This document shows positions 15,120-23,969 of a DNA stretch of 64,000 bases, one piece after another. Source of the stretch: Xenorhabdus ehlersii (GTDB lineage Bacteria > Pseudomonadota > Gammaproteobacteria > Enterobacterales > Enterobacteriaceae); the NCBI RefSeq assembly GCF_003610465.1, contig NZ_RAQI01000002.1, positions 186,001 through 250,000 of the forward strand, read 5' to 3'. Positions within the stretch are counted from its first letter, which is position 1. Each line of letters starts with the position of its first letter. The translations under genes were made by a program, and so were the position numbers. Below the pieces are notes generated by a model, which was not told where the DNA came from, ran no database searches, and saw only the letters and a program-made list of their open reading frames with translations.

Positions 15120-17671
15120 TATTCATACCTCCGGCGTTCTCTCTGTATAACGATACGCTCCAGCATTTTTTCCAATTCGTGCAAGCTCATATTTAATGCC
15201 TGACTGATATCGGGTGTAGCCGTTTGTGGTTTATTGCCAATGTAAATTTGTGGAGAATAAGTGACAGAAAATCCATTATTGCTGTTTCCCGCATTTTTAT
15301 AGGCTGCCCGCCCAGTGGAATAACCTGACATCGTTTTGGTCACTGGAATTTGAGGAGCGTCAGGTGTCATTTCTTCAGCCAGACGCTGAGTGGCGCGAGC
15401 AGCCAGCGGACTTGTACGCTCAATACCCATCACCGCGCCTTGCACGATATTATCGCCAAAGCCCATAAATACCCGACTGGGAGATTGAATACCTAACGTT
15501 TCTTTAAACCAGCCAGAAATGTTGCCACCGAAGTTTTTAATAGTATCCTTGGCCGTGGTCAGCATATTAGAAATGCCATTCACCAATCCATTAACGATAT
15601 TTTTACCAAAATCAGTAAAGTTATTGGGCATATCAATGCCAAACCATTTCATGACACCACTGAACGCCTTAGAGAACCATTTCAAGGGAGACCAGTTTGA
15701 AATTAACTTACCAACTTTAAGTATCCCACTATTAAAAACATTTGATATGTCATTCCAGCGGGTAGTAAACCAACCTTTAACATTAGACCAAATGTTTTTA
15801 ATTCCCTGCCATCCCCCCTGAAAAGCAGATCTGACTCTACCCCAAAGCCCTTTAAAGAAATTGCTGATGGGTTTCCAATAGCGATAGATAAGATACGCAG
15901 CGACTGCAATACCGACGATGATTAATCCAATGGGATTCATTAGCAATGCACGACCAATCCACAAAAGAGCCCTGCCAGCCAGCATCAAACCCTTATAGAG
16001 AGCACCGCCAAGAACTTTACCTAACCCACGAGCCGCGCTAGCCATTTTACCTAAGAGATTGCCGACAAAAGCAAATCGCCCCCCCGTACCGATAGCGGCC
16101 CGAAGCAATAACCAACGGGTGCGCATTAACATGGCACCTTTCCAGATATCAATGATAGGAGAAAACAAAAGGTTTAGGCCTAATCTGACCCCCACTGAAG
16201 CCGCTTTAAATGCCAAAAACCCGCCGACCAGTGAGACAACATTACTGATAAGTTCAGGATGAGCTGCAAGCCATTTGCCAGTCTGATCAATTAATGGGAT
16301 AAAAGTTTCGGCTAATTGCATCAGCGTCGGACGCAATGATTGACCAATATTAATAGATGATTCATTAAATCCAATCTGAGTACGCCGCCACCTTGCTTCC
16401 AGCGTGTCATTTTGCTTATCAAAATCTTTCGACAGTGTATTTTGTGCACCATCACTATTCATCTCCTTTTTACTGGATAAATACTTATCCCAGCCCTGAC
16501 GCATAGATACCAGATGGTTCACTGTCTGAATATCAGTAAAAATTTCAGCCAGACCAAATGATTCCATTAATTTTTGTTGGCTGTCTTGATCACCTTTAGC
16601 TCCAGCTTCCTGCCATTGCTGTAAAAATGCTTTTCCTTTTCCATCAATAAAACGATTGGCGATCATTAAGGAGGCTTCATATTGCGAGAATCCTTGTGCA
16701 ACATAACGCTGCATTGACCCTTGATAGTCAATACCAGCATCCGCATATTTATGGATAGTGTCACGTCTCCCCATTGCGGCCAGCCAGTTTGTCATATTGG
16801 TAACAGCCGCCTCCGCTGAACCACTTCCTTTACCAACCTCCAAACTGGCTACAATCTGTGTGATAGCTTCTTTGCCTGTGATTCCACGTGCAGCAAATGC
16901 TTTGGACAGCCCAGGCAATGCTTTCGCCATATCCTTTAATTCAAATGAACCAAGTTTTGCTCCCGTTGCTGCAATACCGAAAGCTTGCTCTAGATCTTTG
17001 GTATTAGTAATTTTAAGAGCATCACTGAAAGCAAACGTCATTTTGGCCAGATCAGTCATATCCGCTTTGGTGGCGGTAGCCGCTTTTCCCAATAATTCAG
17101 CAAACTGTGATGCTTTTTCAGGAGCCATGCCATCAGCAACCAACTGACCAACTCCACCCAAAAGTTCTTCCTGAAGCTGATTAACTTTGAGTGATGTTTG
17201 TCGAATAGACACACCAATGGCTTGTTCTTGTTTTGCATCCAGATCACCCGTAACAGCAATGTCTCTTAACCCTGATTCAAATGAGGCGTATTTTGTTACT
17301 GATTGCATAACGGGAGAGGATATTGTTCGCGCTAATGCGTAAGTTTCGGCACCTTTTCCATAGAGCGCCATACGGTTTGCTCTGGCGGCATCACTCATAC
17401 TGGCAGTAGACTCTAAACGTTTTTGCTGACGGTTTAATTGTTCCAGTGTTCGGCCAACACGTTGTAAATCTGTATTCAAACGTTGGGCACTGCGGGAACC
17501 CAACTGACCATAACGTTCAATAGCACGGTTCAATGCCTGTTGCCGATTTTCCAGCCGACGAGTGGTTTCTCCTAGGGCGCCCAGTGTACGGCGAGTTCCC
17601 GATATAGCAGAGCTAAATGCACCGCTAATGGCTCCGCTTATGATGACACCGATGGAAAATTCTGCAGACAC
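15119..17671 (-). CDS. Tail tape measure protein
   Basis: An 850-residue protein, the longest in the prophage, which sets tail length. The N-terminal ~90 residues are strongly coiled-coil (RRLENRQQALNRAIERYGQL). The TP901-type core follows (YASFESGLRDIAVTGDLDAK, GGVGQLVADGMAPEKASQFAELLG). Three to four hydrophobic segments lie around residues 470-600 (SLVGGFLAFKAASVGVRLGL, MNPIGLIIVGIAVAAYLIY), then a WxxI-rich stretch and a C-terminal GIQSPSRVFMGFGDNI motif common to tape measures. It follows the chaperones E/E' as usual. Confidence 0.92.
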   Translation of the reverse strand: MSAEFSIGVIISGAISGAFSSAISGTRRTLGALGETTRRLENRQQALNRAIERYGQLGSRSAQRLNTDLQRVGRTLEQLNRQQKRLESTASMSDAARANRMALYGKGAETYALARTISSPVMQSVTKYASFESGLRDIAVTGDLDAKQEQAIGVSIRQTSLKVNQLQEELLGGVGQLVADGMAPEKASQFAELLGKAATATKADMTDLAKMTFAFSDALKITNTKDLEQAFGIAATGAKLGSFELKDMAKALPGLSKAFAARGITGKEAITQIVASLEVGKGSGSAEAAVTNMTNWLAAMGRRDTIHKYADAGIDYQGSMQRYVAQGFSQYEASLMIANRFIDGKGKAFLQQWQEAGAKGDQDSQQKLMESFGLAEIFTDIQTVNHLVSMRQGWDKYLSSKKEMNSDGAQNTLSKDFDKQNDTLEARWRRTQIGFNESSINIGQSLRPTLMQLAETFIPLIDQTGKWLAAHPELISNVVSLVGGFLAFKAASVGVRLGLNLLFSPIIDIWKGAMLMRTRWLLLRAAIGTGGRFAFVGNLLGKMASAARGLGKVLGGALYKGLMLAGRALLWIGRALLMNPIGLIIVGIAVAAYLIYRYWKPISNFFKGLWGRVRSAFQGGWQGIKNIWSNVKGWFTTRWNDISNVFNSGILKVGKLISNWSPLKWFSKAFSGVMKWFGIDMPNNFTDFGKNIVNGLVNGISNMLTTAKDTIKNFGGNISGWFKETLGIQSPSRVFMGFGDNIVQGAVMGIERTSPLAARATQRLAEEMTPDAPQIPVTKTMSGYSTGRAAYKNAGNSNNGFSVTYSPQIYIGNKPQTATPDISQALNMSLHELEKMLERIVIQRERRRYE

Positions 17672-17715
17672 GGGTTAAGCTCTCTTTAAGTGAAATTTTT
17701 TAAACAGGAAATGCA

Positions 17716-17982
17716 ATGGGAAAATCACTGGTGGTATTTCAAACATTCTTAGTGGCCGTATTTGCCAGTATCTATATCTATTTGATGGCTGAACTGACGG
17801 TCTATACGGTAAGTACCAGTGACAGTGGATTGGTCTGGGTGATAATGATTGGTGGCGGCGCAGTGCTATTGTCGATAGCCATGGCGCTGATTGCTGCAAT
17901 ATTGCAACCAGCTATTTATCTGCTGGCTGCAATCGCTGTAGGTATCGGCGCGTTAGTTAATCGTCTTTATTCTCGCGTTTGA
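17716..17982 (+). CDS. Small membrane protein on the opposite strand within the tail operon
   Basis: An 88-residue reading with two or three hydrophobic helices (VVFQTFLVAVFASIYIYLMA, GLVWVIMIGGGAVLLSIAMA, a third near 68-80) and a basic end. Its ATG follows CAGGAA with 5-bp spacing. It lies between the tape measure and E', opposite to all neighbours, and its 3' end overlaps the E' stop by 26 bp. The minus-strand reading over the same stretch is arginine/proline-rich with no family character, which favours the plus-strand gene. It may be a moron expressed in the lysogen. No family recognised. Confidence 0.6.
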   Translation: MGKSLVVFQTFLVAVFASIYIYLMAELTVYTVSTSDSGLVWVIMIGGGAVLLSIAMALIAAILQPAIYLLAAIAVGIGALVNRLYSRV

Positions 17983-18223
17983 TTTGGGTGTTAGCCTCAT
18001 CCAACCAACATTCAAATTCATCCAGAGCCAGATTATCAATTTCACTCGGCTGAAACCGAAACCACCGTGCCAGTATTGCCGCGGCTTCCCACAGCATCTT
18101 TATTTCCTTGATCCACCCCGACAATTTTCTGAAATCGTTGCTGCAATGCCAGATAGTCTGCGGCATCCATCTGTTCGATATCTTCCGGTAGCAACCCGGT
18201 GGAACGTGACAATAAAATATCAT
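17957..18223 (-). CDS. Tail chaperone extension gpE' (reached by frameshift)
   Basis: The C-terminal segment WIKEIKMLWEAAAILARWF...QPSEIDNLALDEFECWL matches the P2 gpE' type extension that recruits tape measure. It has no convincing start; the part before residue ~35 is the out-of-frame shadow of E. It is expected to be made as an E-E' fusion by programmed frameshifting. The E' frame is one base downstream of the E frame (+1, equivalent to -2). A ggggtgg run at about 18116-18122 is the only clear slip-prone site in the overlap. Confidence 0.75.
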   Translation of the reverse strand: MIFYCHVPPGCYRKISNRWMPQTIWHCSNDFRKLSGWIKEIKMLWEAAAILARWFRFQPSEIDNLALDEFECWLDEANTQIKRENKDD

Positions 18224-18359
18224 CCCAATCGGCAGGGTTTTCGCTGATTCGACGAGCGGCCTTGATATCTTTCACTTTCAAACGTGATAGCTGGATTTCT
18301 TCAATATTAACGCCAGCAGCCGTGGTATAGGGAAATTGAAGGCGGTAATTCGTTGACAT
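18042..18359 (-). CDS. Tail assembly chaperone gpE
   Basis: A 105-residue P2 gpE-family protein: YRLQFPYTTAAGVNIEEIQL, LKVKDIKAARR, DWDDILLSRSTGLLPEDIEQMDAADYLALQQRF. It assists tape measure folding and tail tube assembly. The ATG at 18359 follows GAGGAG in a leader with an 8-bp inverted repeat and a tandem TTAA box. The last ~20 codons overlap the E' frame. Confidence 0.88.
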   Translation of the reverse strand: MSTNYRLQFPYTTAAGVNIEEIQLSRLKVKDIKAARRISENPADWDDILLSRSTGLLPEDIEQMDAADYLALQQRFQKIVGVDQGNKDAVGSRGNTGTVVSVSAE

Positions 18360-18431
18360 GATGATACTCCTCTGTAAGTTTCATTCAGTATCATTCATAG
18401 GAGGAAGTGGCGATATTAAAGAAGATTAAAG
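18360..18431 (-). promoter_or_regulatory. Candidate late promoter and structured leader of the tail chaperone unit
   Basis: Two ttaaag hexamers (18416-18421, 18426-18431; 10-bp spacing) lie 57 bp upstream of gpE. An inverted repeat atgatact/agtatcat (18361-18368, 18387-18394) borders the Shine-Dalgarno. A -10-like tatgaat lies between them on the minus strand. The arrangement parallels the lysis and protease leaders. Confidence 0.55.
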
Positions 18432-18452
18432 AAGAAAGGGGCGAGTGCCCCC
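18431..18452 (-). terminator. Terminator after the tail tube gene
   Basis: On the minus strand a GGGGC/GCCCC hairpin (18438-18442, 18447-18451) is followed by TTTCTTC. It separates the sheath/tube unit from the chaperone unit. Confidence 0.6.
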
Positions 18453-18489
18453 ATTATTACCCACTAAGTCTACAGACCAGACATTGCGA

Positions 18490-19014
18490 CTAGCCTCCAA
18501 TATTAACGCGATAATCGGTCAGCTGATCAATACCACCTACACGGAAGATATTGGCTAAATAATCCAGTTCCAGTAGCTCTTCCCCATCCAATACCTGCTT
18601 AATATAGGTACACGTAAAACTACTGGAGAAATCAGCGTTTTCATGTTGCTTAAATGTCCCCAGTGGATTCTTCTTAAATAAAATGGTCAGATACGTTACC
18701 AATGGCACTTCATCAATACGTCCCTGTGAACTGAATTTCTGGACACTGGAACGGCACTGTAATGCCAGCGATTTATAAGGATTCGCCGCGGATAACATAG
18801 CGTCACGGTAGAAACTGTTCCACTTAATCTCACCCTCCAGTTTATCAAAACCCGCGGGAAGTTCGACTTTACCCACCATTCCCAATGCCTTATGTTCCTG
18901 CATAGTCATGGATACGTCCGGCAGCTTGACTTCTTCCGCTCGTCCCAGCAGGTTATTGCCATCAATATAAATGTTGGCATTAGTAATACGGTTAATTTCA
19001 ATTTTTCCAGCCAT
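18490..19014 (-). CDS. Major tail tube protein
   Basis: A 174-residue P2 FII-type tube protein: ITNANIYIDGNNLLGRAEEVKLPD at the start, ALGMVGKVELPAGFDKLEGEIKW in the middle and LLELDYLANIFRVGG near the end. It polymerises into the inner tube of the contractile tail. The gene starts on the last base of the sheath stop codon. Confidence 0.92.
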   Translation of the reverse strand: MAGKIEINRITNANIYIDGNNLLGRAEEVKLPDVSMTMQEHKALGMVGKVELPAGFDKLEGEIKWNSFYRDAMLSAANPYKSLALQCRSSVQKFSSQGRIDEVPLVTYLTILFKKNPLGTFKQHENADFSSSFTCTYIKQVLDGEELLELDYLANIFRVGGIDQLTDYRVNIGG

Positions 19015-20441
19015 TAACTATTCCCCTTTAGATTCAGCAAATACTCAGAGGTGATCTCAGTCTCAAATGTGAGTCGTTCCAGTGGTGGCGGTGGTGTATA
19101 TTTATAGCTAAGCAACAAATGACCTGCTGCCAGTGATGTTTCTTCGTTGCGTGTAGAGTCAAACCAACACTTAAATCCCAACAAAGCACCATCAGCAATC
19201 AACTTACGCCCGTAGGCATTAACGGATTCTGTCAGGGCATCAATTAGCGCGGGGGTGATCGGCATATCAATATATTGCTGGCTGAAGTAACGCAAGGACT
19301 CATTAATCACGTCTCCGGTTCTGCGCACGTTCTCGAAGTTACGCATGTGTGTCACTGTTGGCCATGCGGCAGTACGATTACCCCATAAGCGTAAACCTGA
19401 ACCATAACTGTTGAATATTGTTGTAATACCTTGCTCATTGAGCAGGTTGACTTCACTTTGTGGATCATCAATCATGGCAGATAACTGACGTTCAATCCCT
19501 GTGATCCCCATGATTTCCTGATTGGAGGATGACCACCAAAAGCCCTTGTCTGCATCAACCTTAGCACGCAATCCCGCAGCACGGGATGACAGCGGTTCCA
19601 AGCGCTCGCTATTAGTCTCAGCATCGTAGACTTTGACGTGTGGGTAACACAGCCGAACACGATCAGAACTGGTATTAAAATTGATTGTGCCAGACGGGCC
19701 ACGACCGTTGATAGCTTGTGCGAAGGTTGTTCCTATCGGCGCATCAATATAAGCCATTGCACCCAATTTGGTCGCCAGTGCAATCAGTTCGGTTGTAATA
19801 CTTAACTGGGTACAATAGACAGGTGCCAGCAAGATCTTGGCAAAGAATCCATACAGATTATACGTATCATTCAGCAAATTCATTCCTGTACGGTTGCCCG
19901 CTGCGCTGATGCTGCCAATAATGTCAGCAGGAGTGACCAACGTAGGATCGGCAAAGTCATAACTGGCAACCACAATCGTGCCTGCTGCGATATTCTTACC
20001 GATGTTCTTGAGCCTGCCCGTCTGGGCATCCAGCGTGTAATCTTGTCCTTCTATATAAGGTACACTATCCGCAGAGGCTTTCAGTACAACATGACTGACC
20101 ACAGGATTAGCCAGTTTCGCAGTACCGGTTGTTTTATCAAAAACAACACCTTCATTAGCAACATGGTTCTTATGTATTTCAGGCTCAAGCACATTAATAA
20201 CCAGTACTGTTCCTGCACCGTGGTCATAAATTGCATCCAGTGCCTGGGGGAGAGTAAACCCATTTATTTGGGTGCCAAACTGGGCCGCATCTTTTTCTGA
20301 CAAACAGAGCGTCACTGCATTAACGGGCCCCAGTGGTGCAGTACCAATCAGGCCGATCACGGCCGATTTCACCGTTTTGACCGGACGTGGGCCTTTTTCG
20401 ATTTCGATAGTTTCAACACCATGCAAATAGTTAGCGGCCAT
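19014..20441 (-). CDS. Contractile tail sheath protein
   Basis: A 475-residue sheath protein: N-terminal YLHGVETIEIEKGPRPVKTVKSAVIGLIGTAP block, GHGA-type KVYDAETNSERLEPLSSRAAGLRAKVDADKGFWWSSSN and the conserved C-terminal NEQGITTIFNSYGSGLRLWGNRTA (residues ~345-368). It forms the contractile outer cylinder. It overlaps the DUF2635 gene by 11 bp and is followed by the tube gene. Confidence 0.94.
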   Translation of the reverse strand: MAANYLHGVETIEIEKGPRPVKTVKSAVIGLIGTAPLGPVNAVTLCLSEKDAAQFGTQINGFTLPQALDAIYDHGAGTVLVINVLEPEIHKNHVANEGVVFDKTTGTAKLANPVVSHVVLKASADSVPYIEGQDYTLDAQTGRLKNIGKNIAAGTIVVASYDFADPTLVTPADIIGSISAAGNRTGMNLLNDTYNLYGFFAKILLAPVYCTQLSITTELIALATKLGAMAYIDAPIGTTFAQAINGRGPSGTINFNTSSDRVRLCYPHVKVYDAETNSERLEPLSSRAAGLRAKVDADKGFWWSSSNQEIMGITGIERQLSAMIDDPQSEVNLLNEQGITTIFNSYGSGLRLWGNRTAAWPTVTHMRNFENVRRTGDVINESLRYFSQQYIDMPITPALIDALTESVNAYGRKLIADGALLGFKCWFDSTRNEETSLAAGHLLLSYKYTPPPPLERLTFETEITSEYLLNLKGNS

Positions 20442-20646
20442 CAGTGACCTCCTCGGATTTCTCTTTTTTCTTCAGGCTATTTTTTTGTTGCTCTGGTAAA
20501 GGATGAAGATATTGCAACGCGATCAATGTTTGTACATAGTCATGCTGTTCAGGCAAATCAACAGTTTCTTTGCCTGGCCAAAGCAAGACTTCAGTGCCAT
20601 CCGCCAACGTGACGCCACTTGCCGGACCTGTGTAAAGGTATCTCAT
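20431..20646 (-). CDS. DUF2635 small phage protein
   Basis: A 71-residue protein with the DUF2635 pattern RYLYTGPASGVTLADGTEVLLWPGKETVDLPEQHDYVQTLI in its first ~45 residues and a Lys/Glu-rich tail. In Mu-like phages this gene lies just before the sheath, as here. Its role is unknown; a small tail or neck component is likely. It overlaps both neighbours by a few bases. Confidence 0.75.
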   Translation of the reverse strand: MRYLYTGPASGVTLADGTEVLLWPGKETVDLPEQHDYVQTLIALQYLHPLPEQQKNSLKKKEKSEEVTDGR

Positions 20647-21113
20647 TGTTCAATTTCCTCGTAATTGACTTGGGTTAGCAGTGGCCCATCCTCTGACTCA
20701 CTGTCTTCGATAAATACACATTCAGTCGCAAAATCCAGTATGTACTGCCACAATCCTGCTATCTCACCAAGAAAAGTATCCCTAACCAGCCAGCATTTAC
20801 GTTGGCAGTTCGGTGGTTGAAACCCGCCCAGAATCCGGCGCACGTGATCCAGTGTGACCACAGCACCTTCACGTCCATTAAGCTGACGAAAAACAATGGT
20901 GGCGTTAAGCATCACGATTTGTGTCTGCAAGAGTACGCCGACATCTTCTGGGTTATTAAAGCGAGAACCTGCATAGCTGATTAAGATAGCGCCCACGGGA
21001 TGGTTTAGCCTGAATTCATCTGGGTTTTCAGGAAAATACTCGACCTGTAAGCCAGGCAGCCTTTCCTGTAATCTGACAACAACAGCATCAATAATGGGTG
21101 AAACGTCCATCAA
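20643..21113 (-). CDS. Mu gp37-like protein (DUF1834)
   Basis: A 156-residue protein matching the gp37/DUF1834 family of Mu-like phages: IDAVVVRLQERLPGLQVEYFP at the start, GAILISYAGSRFNNP, TIVFRQLNGREGAVVTLDHVRRIL and WQYILDFATECVFIEDSE at the end. It sits between the gp36 homologue and the sheath and is probably a neck or head-tail joining component. It overlaps both neighbours by 4 bp. Confidence 0.8.
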   Translation of the reverse strand: MMDVSPIIDAVVVRLQERLPGLQVEYFPENPDEFRLNHPVGAILISYAGSRFNNPEDVGVLLQTQIVMLNATIVFRQLNGREGAVVTLDHVRRILGGFQPPNCQRKCWLVRDTFLGEIAGLWQYILDFATECVFIEDSESEDGPLLTQVNYEEIEQ

Positions 21114-21547
21114 TATTTCTCCAACATCCCATGATTGCCCCCGAAGATGGGACGACGCGCCCTGACTCGAAACTCTCCGGGCTCAGGCGCATCTTTTCCT
21201 GTAGCCAGTATCCCGAGTGTTAGTTTTGCATCACGTATATCAGCCAGTTGGCGTAGAACGATTTTGTAATCGTCTATCACCGCTTCAGGGATTTTTCCTT
21301 CAGGACGGCGAGCATACAGTCGATAGCGCGTTAACGTCACCGCAGCATCACGTAATACGGTGGGCACCTCTGCCAACGGCAAGATATAACGCCCACGTAA
21401 ATGCGCGTCGATGAGTTCACCTGCGTAGCGAATAGCACTGTTAATCACAGGCTCATTCATTGTCTGGGCAGTCCGTTCGTCGTTAGACAGCCATATCAAT
21501 GATTGCGTGGGTATCTGCTCTTGCAGATCAGCCAATGAACAATACAT
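21110..21547 (-). CDS. Mu gp36-like protein (DUF1320)
   Basis: A 145-residue DUF1320/gp36 protein with the head-tail connector look: MYCSLADLQEQIPTQSLIWL, VINSAIRYAGELIDAHLRGRY, TRYRLYARR. I chose the ATG at 21547, one base after the TGA of the preceding decoration gene. The longer reading from 21598 would lie inside that gene. It probably caps the portal in the neck. Confidence 0.82.
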   Translation of the reverse strand: MYCSLADLQEQIPTQSLIWLSNDERTAQTMNEPVINSAIRYAGELIDAHLRGRYILPLAEVPTVLRDAAVTLTRYRLYARRPEGKIPEAVIDDYKIVLRQLADIRDAKLTLGILATGKDAPEPGEFRVRARRPIFGGNHGMLEKY

Positions 21548-21548
21548 G

Positions 21549-21896
21549 TCATACACCACGTAAGATACGAATGACATTACCCGCCGCGGTGGCTTCATCC
21601 AACGCTAATCCGACAGAAACCACAGTGGCATTCTCCGCCGCTCTTGGCACTGCACAGGCGTTCTTATCCGACTGTACGACTTGCCCCCGTGCTATAGGTG
21701 CTCCGGCTTCAACCGCGATAATGCCCAACACATTTACCGGAACGGCATCACCTGTTTTCGCATCGACTTCGGCAACACCCAGTGCAGCAGCACCAGCCTG
21801 ACAAGGTGCATTATCAGCACCGACCAAACGATGCTGGATGATGCTTGCGGTGGCGACAACTGTCGTTGTTAATACAGGTTGTTGTGTTATAGCCAT
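21549..21896 (-). CDS. Capsid decoration-like protein (DUF2190 type)
   Basis: A 115-residue Ala/Val-rich beta protein: ATASIIQHRLVGADNAPCQAG, GVAEVDAKTGDAVPVNVLGI, VGLALDEATAAGNVIRILR. This is typical of DUF2190/cement proteins encoded beside the major capsid gene. It likely binds the outer capsid. It lies 11 bp after the capsid gene with AGGAGG before the ATG. Confidence 0.72.
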   Translation of the reverse strand: MAITQQPVLTTTVVATASIIQHRLVGADNAPCQAGAAALGVAEVDAKTGDAVPVNVLGIIAVEAGAPIARGQVVQSDKNACAVPRAAENATVVSVGLALDEATAAGNVIRILRGV

Positions 21897-21907
21897 GACC
21901 GTCCTCC

Positions 21908-22843
21908 TTACTCCACAATGTTAGTAATCAGGTAGCCAGCATCACCACCCACCACCGCCACTTTATAAATATCGGTATAACGGCAGTAATTGACCTTACC
22001 GCCCACACCTTCATATTTATCCGCGACAGGCATCCCTTTGCGCCGGAAGGTATAACCAAATGATGGCTCATACTCATCGGCACTTTCTGCCCCGGTTTGC
22101 GGAGGTGAAACATAATGCAGCATTAAGTTGTCACCCCAGACATCAACAGGTTCTTTTTTAAGGTTTGGCGTAGAAACAGGCTCACCCACGATAACATTTG
22201 GGATTTGGAAAAGATCTTTCAGGATTTCTGTTGTGATACGCTTACGTTCATTAGCGCCAATTGCCGCCTGAATTTCAGGGTGGAACTTCAACAGTGACAT
22301 AACGCTGGCTCCCATCGTCATAAGATTGGGACGGACACCGATAGCGGTTCGTACCCTCTCTATCCCAGCCTCAATGACCTGGATTGGGCTGCCTGTGCCA
22401 CCCACCCAACGCGCATTATCCGCGAGCCTCTTTACTGAGTCTTTGAGATAAACTTTAGGATCTTGCGCCAATCGGGCTGCATACAATTCACGCTTGAGGT
22501 TCACGCCATTGGTGGAGCGACGAATTGCCTTAGCCTCTTCATTAAATAAAGATTCGGCTTTTTCGCGATAATCAACAGCAGCCGCCAAATCATGTTCATT
22601 AAGTACAATATCCAACGAACTGCCTTTCTCACGAACTAATACATTACTGTTAGCACCCACCGCACGTTCAGTGTCATATTCAACAAAGGCACTTTTACCA
22701 AATGTAGGGACTGTAGCGCCTTCTTTTTCCATTTCAACAACAGGAAAAATATGTTCGCCAATGAACGCCGCATTTTTATAGCCCCGAGCCACACTGGTCA
22801 GCACGGGATCAACAATGCGTTTACCTTTCAAATAATCAGACAT
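21908..22843 (-). CDS. Major capsid protein
   Basis: A 311-residue capsid protein of the Mu/BcepMu-associated type: YLKGKRIVDPVLTSVARGYKN, IGEHIFPVVEMEKEGATVPTFG, VGVRPNLMTMGASVMSLL-like segment near residue 165 and a conserved C-terminus RYTDIYKVAVVGGDAGYLI. It follows the protease/scaffold gene and precedes the decoration gene, the standard order. AGGAGAGA precedes the ATG. Confidence 0.88.
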   Translation of the reverse strand: MSDYLKGKRIVDPVLTSVARGYKNAAFIGEHIFPVVEMEKEGATVPTFGKSAFVEYDTERAVGANSNVLVREKGSSLDIVLNEHDLAAAVDYREKAESLFNEEAKAIRRSTNGVNLKRELYAARLAQDPKVYLKDSVKRLADNARWVGGTGSPIQVIEAGIERVRTAIGVRPNLMTMGASVMSLLKFHPEIQAAIGANERKRITTEILKDLFQIPNVIVGEPVSTPNLKKEPVDVWGDNLMLHYVSPPQTGAESADEYEPSFGYTFRRKGMPVADKYEGVGGKVNYCRYTDIYKVAVVGGDAGYLITNIVE

Positions 22844-22874
22844 TTATCTCTCCTCAATAGTTACGGCAGCAGTG

Positions 22875-23969
22875 TTACAGGCAGCGGGCAACGGCTGCGT
22901 CGTAACTGATACCTTCTTTCTTTGCCAACGCGAGCGCTTTTTGGTGCAATGCCAGACGTTCAGGATCTGCATCAGCAAATTCTGTCGTGTCTGTGGATTC
23001 GTGTTGGTCAACACGGTCTTTTGTCGCTCGTTCGCCAAAATCGATAACAGGCTGGGCAGAACGCAATAAATCTTTAAACGCGGTAGCCAGCGGTTTCTTC
23101 ACATCACCTTCAGCAAATTCAACGGGAGATTCCCCTTGAGTAACCGTGTCCAGTAATGCCACCACAACAGATTGAGCAACAGGTGCTAACTTGCCGTCTG
23201 CGACCAGTTTTTCAGCAAAGGCCACATTTCCGGCATGTTGTTCAACTTGCTTACGCTGGGCATCGGCGGCATCACGGGCAGCAAGCTGTTCTTTTAGACG
23301 GGTGTTTTCATCTTCCAGTGCTTTTTTTTCTTCATTTGTCACGGTGTCTTCCTCACGTTGATGTGTGTTATTGGGTTCATGAAAAGCAGGGGCAGGTTGA
23401 GTCGTGCTATAAGCCTCTTCACGTAATGAATCTACCTGCCAGGAAGGAAGCGCTTTATCCGCTTCATCCATACCAAATTTACTGATCAAAAATTCTCGTA
23501 GACGCCCCCAGAGTGAAGCGTTAGTGATCTCACTCCAGTCAGAGAACTCCACGATCCCCTGTTCTTGCTCACTGAATTCAACCTGTTTCAACCCCTTAAT
23601 GGCGGGTGGTTGTGCACCCAAAAAGCCAACATGACGTAAATAGAGCACACCAGGCTTAGGGTTGTTTGGGGAATCAGGCAAATAGAAAGAGGCGGAAATT
23701 TTTTTATAGCGACCTGTATCAATCAGTTCGGCAAACTGGGCATCAATCTGCTGAGGCTCTGCAATCAAATCATCACCGGAAGCGGTGAGTGATTTAACCC
23801 AACCATAGGCAGGTAGATTGTCTTTGGGATGTCCGATCACAATCGGTGCTTCATGCAATGATGGATCATAGGCCTTCGCACAAGCTTGCAAATCTGCTGG
23901 ACTGAATGGCAGTTGTTTGCCATTCATATCGGTATGCGTACCGGATTTGAAAATGTGAAGTAACTTCAT
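22875..23969 (-). CDS. Capsid maturation protease / scaffold (Mu I/Z type)
   Basis: A 364-residue fusion-type gene. Residues 1-150 form the Mu gpI-like protease (IFKSGTHTDMNGKQLPF, PIVIGHPKDNLPAYGWVKSL, KISASFY, YLRHVGFLGAQPPAIKGL). From ~185 the protein becomes a coiled-coil scaffold rich in Glu/Lys (NEEKKALEDENTRLKEQLAA). An internal start giving scaffold alone, as for Mu Z, is plausible but not proven here. The leader carries an inverted repeat covering the ribosome site and a TTAA-type box. Confidence 0.88.
   Translation of the reverse strand: MKLLHIFKSGTHTDMNGKQLPFSPADLQACAKAYDPSLHEAPIVIGHPKDNLPAYGWVKSLTASGDDLIAEPQQIDAQFAELIDTGRYKKISASFYLPDSPNNPKPGVLYLRHVGFLGAQPPAIKGLKQVEFSEQEQGIVEFSDWSEITNASLWGRLREFLISKFGMDEADKALPSWQVDSLREEAYSTTQPAPAFHEPNNTHQREEDTVTNEEKKALEDENTRLKEQLAARDAADAQRKQVEQHAGNVAFAEKLVADGKLAPVAQSVVVALLDTVTQGESPVEFAEGDVKKPLATAFKDLLRSAQPVIDFGERATKDRVDQHESTDTTEFADADPERLALHQKALALAKKEGISYDAAVARCL

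Noticed and set aside
16758..17147. 129-residue plus reading within the tape measure gene
   Set aside because: Antisense of an Ala-rich region, low complexity, no ribosome site.
17675..17899. Minus-strand 74-residue reading opposite the small membrane gene
   Set aside because: Arg/Pro/His-rich, no family pattern, no ribosome site; behaves as a shadow of the plus-strand gene.
23156..23485. Plus-strand 109-residue reading in the protease/scaffold gene
   Set aside because: Gln/His-rich antisense shadow of the coiled coil.
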